From: Symsagittifera roscoffensis
Taxonomy: Eukaryota; Xenacoelomorpha; Acoela; Convolutidae
NCBI RefSeq assembly: GCF_963678635.1
Contig: NC_087066.1
Coordinates: forward strand, 12,570,517-12,634,516
Direction: 5' to 3'
Length of the DNA: 64,000 bases
In this document: in pieces, positions 30,259-40,510 of the stretch
Layout of the letters: each line of letters starts with the position of its first letter
How positions within the stretch are numbered: the stretch's first letter is position 1
Translations under genes and position numbers: made by a program
Notes under the pieces: generated by a model
The model's database searches: none
Seen by the model: the letters and a program-made list of their open reading frames with translations, nothing else
What the model was told of the DNA's origin: nothing

Positions 30259-31176
30259 TGTGCCAGTCGGTCATATTTGGAAGTTTGACCTTGAGAGAAG
30301 CAAAAAAACACTTGATTTTGGAGTGAAATTTAATTTTTCAAAATTTCGAATGGAACCTGTCATGCACGATTTTCTCGCGAGAACTGAAAATCAGAAAAAA
30401 AGATCAGAACAATTTCAGAACAATTGAGTCGAAAACGCGGGAAAGTCGCAAGAAAAAGCAGTAGGAAATTGCTATTCGCAATTTCCATCACTATAATAAT
30501 CGAGAGTAGAGCTGTCCCATCTGTGACAGAGACGAGAGCATTCCCTCGAATTGGATTATAACGACTGGAGTATTATTCGGAACTGGACTAGAGTGAACCT
30601 TCGGTGGAAAGGTGGACAGCTTGAGTGTCCTAATGGTTCACAAGAAAACTATTGTCTAGAGTATAAACTCGTTCTCATTGTTAAAACTATAAAACATTAG
30701 ACTCATTTAGTTGCGTTATTTAATTCTTGAGTTAATTACCGACTGGATTATTTCCCACTTCTTGAGCGTGCTACTATGTGAGTACAAATTTAAATTCCTA
30801 GAGTGTGTTTTATGATTGTTATGTTGAGGTAAGGCGAGTTTTAGGTTGATCCATCTGAAATGGATCAAAGTTCCACTGTCTAATAAAAAAGCAACTTAAC
30901 GGATTGTTCCAACCCGGTTTTTAACGGCGTTCATGTATTTTGGGTATCTAGAGACCTAAGTATGGGGACGTTTCTAATTCTAGAGTGGGGGGATATTTTA
31001 GTAGTAGCCTTTAAGCTGTAACGGGTCGTAGTCTCATGTCACAAGCGAACCGAACTGGCTCCGACCGTTCTTGAGGTAGAAAAACACAAGAGATAGTGTC
31101 CCTGACCCTTGAGCCAGTGGTTATAGGGCCTATTTTTCTTAAGCCTCATGTGTGACTGCAGTAGACGAATGTTACA
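30259..31176 (+). repeat. E1 3' LTR, 918 bp
   Basis: Near-identical to 8193-9111 (two substitutions, one indel). Hairpin at 30846-30868, AATAAA at 30882-30887. Followed by TCT, the target duplication, and the resumed E0 leader. Confidence 0.95.
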
Positions 31177-31540
31177 TCTCCTAGTGGTCCGGCTAGGCTG
31201 CAATCTATCTGAAAACCCTTAACAACGCCCCCACTCGGGCACCTTATTGAAGTCACTGGTTTAAATTGCTAGATTGATCGAAACGATCGGTCTTATAAAA
31301 CAGTATGGGTATACTATTTAATTAATATAAGGTTTGATCCAAATGATCCGGTATCAAAGTCACTGTCTTTTCGTTTTATGGTTTTTGTTCCTTTTTCTAT
31401 ATTTTTTTCTTCATTTTGTTTCGCTTTTCGTCTTTTTGCTCGTGTTTTTGTCCCCTTAGTTACCCCCTTACTCGGTTAGCTAGGCCTCGTTTGGAGAGCG
31501 TACCAGGAAGTTTTCTCAAGTTTTCTTAAAAGGCTATCAC
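31177..31540 (-). mobile_element. Element E0 leader fragment (minus strand), middle part
   Basis: Reverse complement of the E1-type leader from about 9245 to 9620: the T-rich side of the A-rich tract, GTATGGGTATACTATTTAAT, the stretch around AACGATCGGTC and the beginning of the 70-bp repeat. It joins 8192 on its left (E1 removed) and 55957 on its right (E2 removed) without a gap, sharing TCT and CAC at the two junctions. Confidence 0.85.
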
Positions 31541-32412
31541 TGTGCCATTCTGCCACACAGCACAACCTTCCGGCGACATAAAAAAGAGTGACTAAAGGCC
31601 TTATGAACAAAAAAGTGTTGCGACGGAGGGTCAGAATGTTCTAGAATTTTTATTTTTAAAATTTCGATTGGAAGAAGAACATTTCTGAGAAATAGAGAAA
31701 AGACGGCCATTTTGAATAAAAAGACGAAAAAGACAGAACCACGATAGAGATTGTGAAGAACAGTCGAGCAAGAAAATTACGAAGCCTCTTATCGTGGCAA
31801 TAACACACGATAAGAACCTTAGCGACGTATATTTGTGGAGAAGGAGGCTTCAGTGGGGGAAGAAATATACCACGGAACCCTCCCGGGACACGAATTATAA
31901 GAGATAAGAGTGTTATCTCAAGAATATTACGGGAGCGGAGGCTTGGTCCCCCCAGAGACTGTCTATGTGAAGGGACTGTATAGACTGACTATATAGCTGT
32001 TATAATGTCATAGATTTTAATTAACACCGTTATTATTTAATATTTCAGAGCATGAGTAGCTAGAAAAAGGAAAGGGTCAATCCATCTCCAATGGATTTAA
32101 TATAAAACTGTCACACAAAAACATATAAAAATAGGTTGTTCGAGCCGTGTTTTTAATGACAATCACGTAGTCTGAGGATCCGAGACTCAGCTATGTGGTT
32201 GTGTTCGCATGTAAACGAAAGCTGATCAAAAGTCGTTTGACTGATGGCATAAAAATCGTAACTTTTTACTTTGCCCTAGACAGACCAGAAAATCAACTGG
32301 CAAGGTCGAGACGGTGAAAAACGAGTAGAATTAAGGTAACTGACGCCTGCCAGTCGTTAATAGGTACTTTTTCTACGCTCCGTCGCTGTGTGATATTTGG
32401 GCGAATGTTACA
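31541..32412 (+). repeat. E2 5' LTR, 872 bp
   Basis: Begins TGTGCCATTC and ends GAATGTTACA. Lacks the GATGA present at the matching place in the 3' LTR. Contains the covariant hairpin AATCCAT-CTCCA-ATGGATT at 32079-32097 and CGGAGGGTC/ACCCTCCCGG motifs that recur in the leader. Confidence 0.93.
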
Positions 32413-32424
32413 TAGACGTTTTTA

Positions 32425-32439
32425 TGGCGCTCCTGGGTG
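32425..32439 (+). other. E2 primer-binding site
   Basis: TGGCGCTCCTGGGTG, identical to E1's, 12 nt inside the LTR. Use of the same primer tRNA by the two LTR types follows. Confidence 0.7.
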
Positions 32440-32560
32440 GGCCTGTTAAAGGCATGAAACCATCATGATCAGCAAGCGTTTCAGCGACGTACCCTCCGCT
32501 CCGGGCGTATGCCCGAGTTAGAGGCCTTAATGACCGTTATTGTACTAGGGGGAAGGTGCG

Positions 32561-33706
32561 TACCCTCCGTCTAGTGCAATTTAGCTTTTTAACTTAGTTA
32601 ACACCGAAAATTCCGGGGACCGGAGGGTTAGGTGGGAAATCTAGAGCCCGCTTGTCCTGAGGTCCCAGGACCAAAAACAATTAAAGAGAAAGCGTAAAAC
32701 CAAACAAAAATAGTGTATAACCAAGAAAAAGCCAAAAATAAATTTATTTGAAAACAAAAAAGTACAAAAAACAGTAAAAAATCCAAAAAAGTACAAAAAA
32801 CAGTAAAAAACATAAAGTGACAGTTTATATGTTATTTCCGGACGAGATGTGATCTGACCTTCCTATTTGTTGTTGTTTCAGATACATTTATATCGTTTCT
32901 GATAGAAAGATTGTGTGTTTTGGTGAAGGGTTGGACACCCTCCCTCGAGTGTAATTTGAGTGTTTAAGCACGTTAATGGTGATTTTGCCGGTGACCGGAG
33001 GGTAGAGTGGCAAGCTGATCAACGTGTTCCACACTCAACAGGGACATCAAGGACAACATCCGCAACAAATGTTGGGTATCGTTGAAGCAATTTTAGTATC
33101 GTTCGGGTACTATTTCATTAAAACTTAAGTGGTGGGGTGCACGATTGGCGCGGTCCGATTGTACCCTCCATCGATTACAAATTTCCGAGTTAAGGGTCTT
33201 AATTCGGATATTTTGGTGCAAAGGAGGGTATAGTACTATTCATTAACGACTATTAATAGATTATTATCCTTATTATGTATTACTTATCTCCTCAATTAGA
33301 TCCAAAAAACACCCAATTTTGTCGAAAATCATCGATTTTCGATCAAACTGTAGACCCCCAAATTTTTGGATATCCGAGCTTTTCCGAACAACAAAAAGCT
33401 TTTACATAGGGAGTAGCTACGTAGTTCGATCCCCCTAACTAAAGAAACCGCGTGAGAAAAGACTCAGTAGAAGTTGGAAAAAACCAAAATTTTTCGGTCA
33501 AAATTTCGATAATTTTTTGAATTTTGTCAATCTGTTTTGGGGATCGAGTTTTTGAGTTTTTAGAGTTAGAGCAATAAAATTTTTTGCGTTAGGAGCGTGC
33601 TAGCATAACGTGCTCGGTTACTAGAGAAATTTTTGGGTAACCCTCCGGGTAGCTCCGTGGATAGAGCTAACGACTTAAGGTTTGGAAAAGGAAGGAATCG
33701 GAGGGT
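32561..33706 (+). repeat. Four spaced hairpin modules ACCCTCC...GGAGGGT in the E2 leader
   Basis: Modules at about 32561-32628, 32937-33003, 33162-33230 and 33639-33706 each span 67-69 nt and have complementary ends. The first two also share internal sequence (AGTG-AATTT, GACCGGAGGGT). Equal size and paired ends suggest duplicated RNA stem-loops. Confidence 0.5.
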
Positions 33707-33989
33707 CCAAATTTGATAGTTTTTAGCCAAATTTTTGTTTCTAAACCAATTTTGGTCCAGTTTTTTGCATTATTCCAGTGCCGTACAGGGCTACTACGCT
33801 CATTTCAAGTATTTTTAGGCACTTTCGACCGGAATTGCGAAAAAAGTCTTTCAGATCCTATACAGGTGGTGAAAAAGGCCATTTTGACGAACGCGTTTTT
33901 GGCGATTTCTCAAAGACAAGAAACGTTTTTGGGTTGATTATTTCGGAAAAGAAAATTTTTTTAGAATTTGTTGGTTCGGAGGGTCCAAA

Positions 33990-34495
33990 TCACGGGCAAC
34001 CCTCCGAGCGACAGAAAATTTTATCAAAACATCCTTTTATTCAATTGGGAAGGTTGACCGTGTCAGCCAACCTAGTTTTAAGTCAGGTAGACCGCTTTCA
34101 GAGGCTTTACTGCGGTGATATAACCCTTTTTCTTGATTTTGGGGGAACCCTCGGCGGTGACCCTCCGGAGTCAGCTAAACCCTTTAGCAACCCTCCTTAG
34201 TGGAAAATTTCCACGAGATCACCCTAAGAAGTTAAAACAGCTCCCCTTAGAGCTCCTAGCTTGTTTTGACGCTTTTTGAAACGAGGGGGAGAACCTTCTA
34301 AGCGAGATCGAATAATTTGAAAATTTTGGAGGTACCCTCCGAAGTAACCCTCCGGAGCATATTAAGCATCTTATTGACCCTCCTTAGTAAATTTAGGGGG
34401 ACCCTCCGAGGTAACTTGGGTGATTAGGGTACCCTCCGAAGTAACTTGGGTGATCAAGGTACCCTCCGAGGTAACCCTCCGGAGCGTCTTAAAAC
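33990..34495 (+). repeat. Dispersed CCCTCCGA/GTAACTTGGGTGAT repeats
   Basis: ACCCTCCG followed by AGGTAAC, AAGTAAC or GAGT recurs about ten times. Within it a roughly 30-bp unit with GTAACTTGGGTGAT is repeated in tandem at about 34400-34465. Non-coding. Confidence 0.6.
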
Positions 34496-34720
34496 TTCTA
34501 ACGATCTTCCTTGTTAGAGACTTGAGTAAACTTTCTGTGGCAATTTGGGCAACGGAAAATATCCATTGAATTAGGATCATATTAGGATATTAGGCGTGCT
34601 TATCAGGATCATAAGAACCCATTTTGACCCGGAAATTCGTGATCAACTTTGGATTCTACATTGGGTGTATTAGAAGTACCCGAACAAAATTTTTTTTTGA
34701 TTGTGATTTTGGTTGTGTGG

Positions 34721-35090
34721 TTGCCTTGAGCTACTTAATAAGAAAGTTCGGGCAATCCGGGAACAAATAAAGGAAGACCTCGGTGGGTGTATTAGGCAAA
34801 TACACACCCACTTGAGAAGAAAAATTGTTCCCTACTCTCGTGCACTTGGAGCAGTCCGAGTGTGGGAGAGCTTTTTCATAGATTTGACGAATTTTCGATC
34901 AGAAGTTGCCTTGAGCTACTTAGTAGGACCGCTCGGGCAATCGCAGGACACCCAAAAGGAGACCTCGGTGGGTGTATTAGGCAGATACACACCCACTTGA
35001 GAAGACTGTGTCCTGGGCTTCGTTCTTTCGGATCGTTCCGATTGGGGGAAGTCTTTTTCTTTAAGACTAAGTTTTATTTATCTATTTCTG
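34721..35090 (+). repeat. Imperfect 185-bp tandem duplication with inner hairpins
   Basis: Units start with TTGCCTTGAGCTACTTA at 34721 and 34906. Each holds a near-palindrome GTGGGTGTAT-loop-ATACACACCCAC (34783-34811, 34968-34996). The hairpin is better conserved than the rest of the unit. Confidence 0.7.
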
Positions 35091-35482
35091 AATCATCACT
35101 GCTTTTTATCAAAGATTGTTTAATTTTAACAAAGCAGTGACTTGATAAATTGTGTGGCGATAAATTGATACTGACAAAAGGTCGCTGTCACCTGTAGGAT
35201 ATTCTTATCTGATTATCGATTGTGTTTTGTGTGTCGATTATATCTTGTGGAAACTTAGTGATACTGTTATACTATACAACCGGGTTGAGTTAGCATTATA
35301 TCAATACTGGGTAGACCCTGTGTGTAACTTTAGCTGAGTCACTAGTTTAGTCGTGAGAGATCTAAGAGACATTTTGATACTGACGGAATCGAGTAGGCAG
35401 CGTTAAGTGATTAAACTAAATCTTGTTTGTGGTACGTTTGCATTGCCATCAAATTACGAATACTTTCATTTTGTTAAAAACT

Positions 35483-38400
35483 ATGCAGCGCAGGGACTCG
35501 CTAGGATCGACTACTAAAATTCCCAGGCTAAGCAAGGGAAGCACGCGGAAGTTTAGAACTAGGCGTAGCCAAACCTCGTTTAGCAGCGCCTCCGACGCGT
35601 TTGCTGAAGACGAATCGACTAAAGGTCAACCTGATCTTTCAGTGAGCGAAATGAAACTAAGGAGCGAGAAAAACCTCGATGGCAATCAAAGGCGGAGCGC
35701 CGAGGCCGAGCCTGCGAGCGAAACGCTGGTGGATCCCTTTGACGAAGGGGAGCGAACGCTCATTCGACCCGACTTTGAGCCAGATGAGGTCCTCGAACGG
35801 GAGGAAGCCGAGAGGACAGAGGAGACCTCGGAGCGTCCCGAGGTCGAACCTCGGGAGGAAGTGTTGTACAGGGGAATGTCCAAATCAGAGACTAAGAGCT
35901 ATAAATGGAGAAAGGAACCTTCACATCTGACAAGTGCACACTCATCTTTGGCCAAACAGAGCAACAACGCGATGATGTCGAGTATGAGTCCGGGTGAAGA
36001 GCAGACGTTCTCGAAGGCAAAGAAAAGTTGGAAGTCTTTGTACGATGAGCGCGTGACGTCGCTACAAGCCGGAGGTCTGTCCTCTAGTTACGACCAACCG
36101 GAAATAACCCATCCGGATGTGAACTTCACACCGTGCCCAAGGAACGACATGAGCAGGGAGGCGTCTTCTGCCTCGCCGACCAGGCCTATGTCAGATGGGA
36201 TAACGATGGGAGCATCATCAACGTTTGACAGACTGATGACGTCAATGCACAAGCAAAAGGGCGGTGCGTCATCGAGTACTAGGCTACAGCCACAGTTGAC
36301 CTCGTCTTCTCTGGGGCTAACCCCGCCATTGGGGGCAGCTGGTGACATAAGTGATATGTTCGCTGGTGTGATGAATGGCCTGGATGAATTGAGGCGAGAC
36401 ATGACTAAGAGGATAGATCAAGTTGACGAGAGAGCTCACCATGGTCGAGAGAATTTGAAAGATGAGCTAGCGCACGTGAAGTCGCAGGCGAGGTTTGACC
36501 AGGCTCAATTGATTCGTGACACCGATCAATGCCTGGCCGAGAGCCTGGCACAGGCAAACAACGAGTCAGAGGAAAGAGAGGCTAGGATGACAAGAGAGAT
36601 CGAGCGATTGTTAAATGATCATGATAATACCTACGCCCAAACGATGACTGGCCTGGAAAGGAGGTTGGACGCCAAATCTGACTTGATGATGCGGAAGCTT
36701 GACGCGATCCTGAATGGGAGTAGTTGGCAGGAGCATTCCAACTCAAGGGAGCGCTCACGCCATGCGAATGTTGGAGATGGTACGGGCAACAGTGCCAGAG
36801 CCCAGCAAGGCTCGAGAACGAACTACGAACATAGAAACAAGGATCGGCCAAGAGCAGCCCCGCAGAGGCCTGGCTGGACGAATCCAGTCCCGCCGGAGGC
36901 AGATGCCACCCCGGAGACAAGATTGCCAACTGTGCCACAAGTCAGTTCAGTACCGGATCTGACTACAGTCTCACAAGACACAACGATGTATGCCTCGATG
37001 TTTGAGCCTCTGAACAGATCTCTCGAAACATTCATCACCAAGCTCTCGAAGTCAACCGAGAGAGGAGAGAGGTCAAGAAGAACACTGAAAAAGCCGAAGT
37101 CATATAAAGACGAGTCGGACGGCTGCATTGATACTTGGATAGAGGTGATGAAGTTACACTTTGAGGAAGAGAATCTCTCCAAGAAACAAGAGTGCAGCGC
37201 GCTGACAAGCAGCCTGGAGGGTACTGCATTAAATTGTGTAATGGCGAAAAGAGCCAATGAGAGAGACAGCGCTCGCAAGATATTCGACATCCTGCTGAAT
37301 CGTTTCGGCTCTGGAGTACAAGGGCACCAGGCTATGGTGAAGTTCGAGAAGAGGCGTCAGAGAGATGAAGAATCAATAGATAAATTCTTGGACGACCTTG
37401 AATTGCTCAGGAGGAGAAGCAACCCGGATGAGAGAATATCCGAGCGAAACTTGGCGATTGCTTCGAAGTTCATGGATGGAGTAAGGAGTGAGGAGTTGAA
37501 GACGATGTTGGCCACTCACTTCACCCTGTCGCTTGACCAGGTACCCACGCCTGACGACTTGCGTATGAAGTCACGCGAGTATTTACTCGTAAAACCGAGG
37601 GCGCAAAACCGTTACAGCAATTATGGCAACTATAGCGGGACAAACACTGGTGCGAATTCCAGTTGGTACAAACCTCGCGATGACATGGACAAGAGGAGGT
37701 CGTGCGCGAATTGTGGTTCGATGGACCATCACGTCTCTGCGTGTTCTGCATACAAACAGAACATGAAGGCCATAGGCTACTTTCTCGAGGACGCCGACGC
37801 GACCGACGAGGATCATGAGGAGTACGTCAGAGGGCTCATCATGACATATGGTCCGAGGTGTTTCTTCTGTAATCTGGAGGGACACTTCAAGTGGGATTGT
37901 ACTCAATTTTGGGACGCAGTAGCGGACGCGAAACATCCCCGCCACGAAGAGGCGCTTTCGGGTGTCAAGGCCAGTCGAGCACGTCTGATGAACGAGGCTG
38001 AATCTCGGAGAAAGGAGACGACACCGAGCACCTTTACGACCAAAAAGGTTAAGACATGGCTTGACGAGGTGGTAGCCTCGAACCTCGAAGCAGAGTCGTC
38101 TAGCCCACTCAAGGTGGATTACGGCCTGGCGGCAAGGACAGCGCTGCAGAATGTCAAACAGGACCTAGCCACGAAAGAAGTGGAGCAATGGGTAAGGTCG
38201 GAGCTGGAGAGCACAGATCTTCGGGAAAGTCTTAATGTCCTGGGTAAAACGACAGAAGCAGAAGACAAAGAGGAGCCCAAGAAACAGGGACTAAAACTGA
38301 ACGTTATATCTGGTAAGACTTTCGGCATGACGAAGGCGGGGACCAAAATAATGTCCATCATCTCAGTCGCAGGGCACCAGGTGGTCAAGAACTTGAGTGA

Positions 38401-39577
38401 ACCATCCGAGATTACACTAGTCCACCTGGACATCTATGCCGACTACCTGAAGGAGAAGGATCCCAAACTGGACTCCAGGGCAGTGCGAGCGCTGCTCACA
38501 ACGGGAGGTCCGAGGCTGATGAAAGTGGACGGACATTATATCGATGTCCATGGCCCTTACCCGATCCTGATGAATGTAGATGGCATCAATATCTACACGA
38601 AAGCTCACATAACTGATGCGAACGATCAGGTTGGCCGGATATACATTGGTAAAGAGGAGCTGAAGGTCAGACGAATCGGACACAACGCGATGCTCGAACA
38701 AGATGCGGTGCATATTGGTTGCGAGGCCGATCTGGCCGCACACGTTCTGGACGTGCAAGGCAGACAACTTTCAGTAAAGGGACTGCTAGACACGGGAGCA
38801 GTGGTTAGTGTCATGCCAGTCAAAACTTGGACCGACATGGGTTTCGAAAGGTCGGATCTCATACCGACAAACATCAGGTTGGCAGCTGCCAATCAGGGAG
38901 CGATCTATGTCGCCGGACGAACCCCGATCATTTCACTGCAGCTCGGAGGAAGACATCTTTGGATGAGCTTCCTAGTAGTAGAGAATTTGGACGAATCCGA
39001 CCAGTTCATCCTAGGAAGGGATTTCGTTCGCAACTTTGACGTCACGATCGATCTCAATGACGGATTGATTAGGATCAAGGATCCTGAGAGAAAGTATGAG
39101 AAAAGACCCCTTAATAAGATCTTAATTAATCAGGCCAAGGTGCCGATTTTTCTGGATCGAAAAGTTAGATTAAAACCGAACCAAGCCGTAGTAGCGACGT
39201 TTAGGATGAGGAACTTGAATGAACTCAGCAATGACAGACAGGTGTGTCTGGTACCAAATCCAAACAGTAAAAGCTCGGCTATTTTAGGAAGAAGCTTCTC
39301 ACTCACTCAGAGCGGACTGTGTGTGAGTGTGTTATTGAACACAGAAGCAACAACAGTGACAATACAGAGGGGAAAGAAACTTGGCTACGCTTTGCCTCTG
39401 AACACAGACTTTCTGAGTGTGGAGAACTTGAAGAAGTTTGATGTCACTAAATGTCCATTGCATGCGAACCAAGAATGTATAATGAAAAGAGTAAATGAAT
39501 TGAAATCTTCTAGGAAATTGTTTTCAATGAAGTCGGAAACAGATGATGGGCTGTCTAGTTGTTCCAACTTTCCTTAG
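35483..39577 (+). CDS. gag-pol: E2 Gag and protease, first open segment of gag-pol (stops at in-frame TAG)
   Basis: The ATG at 35483 (MQRRDSLGS) is the first in frame; the open frame extends to 35423 only with a TTG. Residues from this ATG: long charged N-terminal region with acidic segments; coiled coil (about 310-400); capsid (about 540-700), closely matching E1; CCHC knuckles CANCGSMDHHVSAC (about 741) and CFFCNLEGHFKWDC (about 793); protease LLDTGA (about 1101-1106). The TAG at 39575-39577 replaces a GAG codon seen in E1 and E3 and falls between protease and RT. The same frame continues, so this is a nonsense change rather than a gene end, although a leaky stop before RT would resemble the readthrough used by some retroviruses. 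Confidence 0.88.
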   Translation: MQRRDSLGSTTKIPRLSKGSTRKFRTRRSQTSFSSASDAFAEDESTKGQPDLSVSEMKLRSEKNLDGNQRRSAEAEPASETLVDPFDEGERTLIRPDFEPDEVLEREEAERTEETSERPEVEPREEVLYRGMSKSETKSYKWRKEPSHLTSAHSSLAKQSNNAMMSSMSPGEEQTFSKAKKSWKSLYDERVTSLQAGGLSSSYDQPEITHPDVNFTPCPRNDMSREASSASPTRPMSDGITMGASSTFDRLMTSMHKQKGGASSSTRLQPQLTSSSLGLTPPLGAAGDISDMFAGVMNGLDELRRDMTKRIDQVDERAHHGRENLKDELAHVKSQARFDQAQLIRDTDQCLAESLAQANNESEEREARMTREIERLLNDHDNTYAQTMTGLERRLDAKSDLMMRKLDAILNGSSWQEHSNSRERSRHANVGDGTGNSARAQQGSRTNYEHRNKDRPRAAPQRPGWTNPVPPEADATPETRLPTVPQVSSVPDLTTVSQDTTMYASMFEPLNRSLETFITKLSKSTERGERSRRTLKKPKSYKDESDGCIDTWIEVMKLHFEEENLSKKQECSALTSSLEGTALNCVMAKRANERDSARKIFDILLNRFGSGVQGHQAMVKFEKRRQRDEESIDKFLDDLELLRRRSNPDERISERNLAIASKFMDGVRSEELKTMLATHFTLSLDQVPTPDDLRMKSREYLLVKPRAQNRYSNYGNYSGTNTGANSSWYKPRDDMDKRRSCANCGSMDHHVSACSAYKQNMKAIGYFLEDADATDEDHEEYVRGLIMTYGPRCFFCNLEGHFKWDCTQFWDAVADAKHPRHEEALSGVKASRARLMNEAESRRKETTPSTFTTKKVKTWLDEVVASNLEAESSSPLKVDYGLAARTALQNVKQDLATKEVEQWVRSELESTDLRESLNVLGKTTEAEDKEEPKKQGLKLNVISGKTFGMTKAGTKIMSIISVAGHQVVKNLSEPSEITLVHLDIYADYLKEKDPKLDSRAVRALLTTGGPRLMKVDGHYIDVHGPYPILMNVDGINIYTKAHITDANDQVGRIYIGKEELKVRRIGHNAMLEQDAVHIGCEADLAAHVLDVQGRQLSVKGLLDTGAVVSVMPVKTWTDMGFERSDLIPTNIRLAAANQGAIYVAGRTPIISLQLGGRHLWMSFLVVENLDESDQFILGRDFVRNFDVTIDLNDGLIRIKDPERKYEKRPLNKILINQAKVPIFLDRKVRLKPNQAVVATFRMRNLNELSNDRQVCLVPNPNSKSSAILGRSFSLTQSGLCVSVLLNTEATTVTIQRGKKLGYALPLNTDFLSVENLKKFDVTKCPLHANQECIMKRVNELKSSRKLFSMKSETDDGLSSCSNFP

Positions 39578-40510
39578 AGGCCGACGGAGGCAGAGTTAGC
39601 AGCGAATAAGCCTGTCCTACCTGAGATAGAACATCTGAAGGGTAAAATATCAGACACGGAACTAGATTCGCTCAGGGCGGTGCTAAATCGGAACGCAGAC
39701 GTTTTTTCGAAACATAAGGCCGACATAGGTTGTTGCAATTTTGTAGAGCACGAGATTGAGATAGAAGAGGGCTCGGTACCTCATAGGGAAGGGGCGAGAA
39801 GAATGAACCCAAACAAGTCAGAAGCGTGTAGGAAGGAAATCGAGATGTTAATGGAGTACGACATGATCGAGCCGTCGAAGTCCCCATGGGCTTGTGGCGT
39901 GGTCATGGCGAAAAAGAAAGGGGGACAACTCAGATTTTGTTGTGATTTCCGTTATCTGAACGCAGTGACTATAAAGGACGCATACCCGATTCCCCGCATC
40001 GATGAGAGCCTATCCAAGCTGGGAGACGCTAAGTTCTTCACGACATTGGATTTGGGCTCCGCATTCTGGCAAGTGCCACTCAGAAAGCAAGATCGAGAGA
40101 AAACAGGTTTCGCGTGTGAGCTGGGACTGTTCCAGTGGAAGAGGATGCCATTCGGATTGTGCAACGCGACGGCCACATTCCAGCGACTGATGGCCCAGGC
40201 ACTCACGAGCGTCACTAAGAAATATGGGAATCTCATCATGTGTTATGTCGATGATGTCGTGATTGCAACACCAACCTTAGAAGACCACATAGAGAGGTTG
40301 GAGGAGGTGTTTTCTTGCATGAAGCAGGCGGGTCTGAAATGCAAACCCTCTAAGTGTGAAATCCTCAGGGATTCCATAAAGTATCTGGGCCGCCTGGTTG
40401 ACAAACATGGAGTGAGACCAGATCCCGAAGCGGTTGAAGCGGTGCTGACCTGGAAGGCACCTAAAACAGACACACAGCTGATGAGTTTTCTGGGATTCGC
40501 AAATTATTAA
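39578..40510 (+). pseudogene. gag-pol: E2 reverse transcriptase, second open segment of gag-pol
   Basis: Same frame as the preceding segment. Holds the RT fingers and palm: SPWACGVVMAKKKG, FCCDFRYLN, MPFGLCNATATFQ and the catalytic YVDD (Tyr codon at 40244), all as in E1. It ends at TAA 40508-40510, where E1 has TAT (Tyr) inside the conserved FLGFANYYREF, so the stop is a point mutation just after the RT core. Confidence 0.85.

Larger units (their letters stand above)
8193..31176 (+). mobile_element. Element E1: giant Ty3/gypsy LTR retrotransposon, 22,984 bp
   Basis: Two LTRs (8193-9111 and 30259-31176) with TG...CA ends bound a primer-binding site, a 2.5-kb leader, gag-pol with C-terminal macrodomain, a spacer, a roughly 2,960-codon second ORF and a polypurine tract. 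The order protease, RT, RNase H, integrase places it in Ty3/gypsy (Metaviridae). The LTRs differ by two substitutions and one A-run indel, so the insertion is recent. TCT flanks both ends, and the uninterrupted site is known from the homologous E0 leader. Known defects are one 1-nt frame change (about 20058) and two in-frame stops in ORF2 (21192, 28899). Confidence 0.95.
32440..35482 (+). other. E2 untranslated leader, about 3 kb
   Basis: No credible gene. From left: ACCCTCC...GGAGGGT modules (32561-33706), with an A-rich tract and a doubled AAAAAGTACAAAAAACAG at 32690-32812; dense CCCTCCGA/CCCTCCGGAG motifs (33990-34490); and an imperfect 185-bp tandem duplication (34721 to about 35090). The leader shares only the A-rich part and overall plan with the E1 leader and lacks the TCTTGGGACAG array. 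Confidence 0.7.

Noticed and set aside
35423-35482. Upstream start of E2 gag at a TTG
   Set aside because: ATG at 35483 is in frame, and the 20 residues before it are hydrophobic without support from E1.
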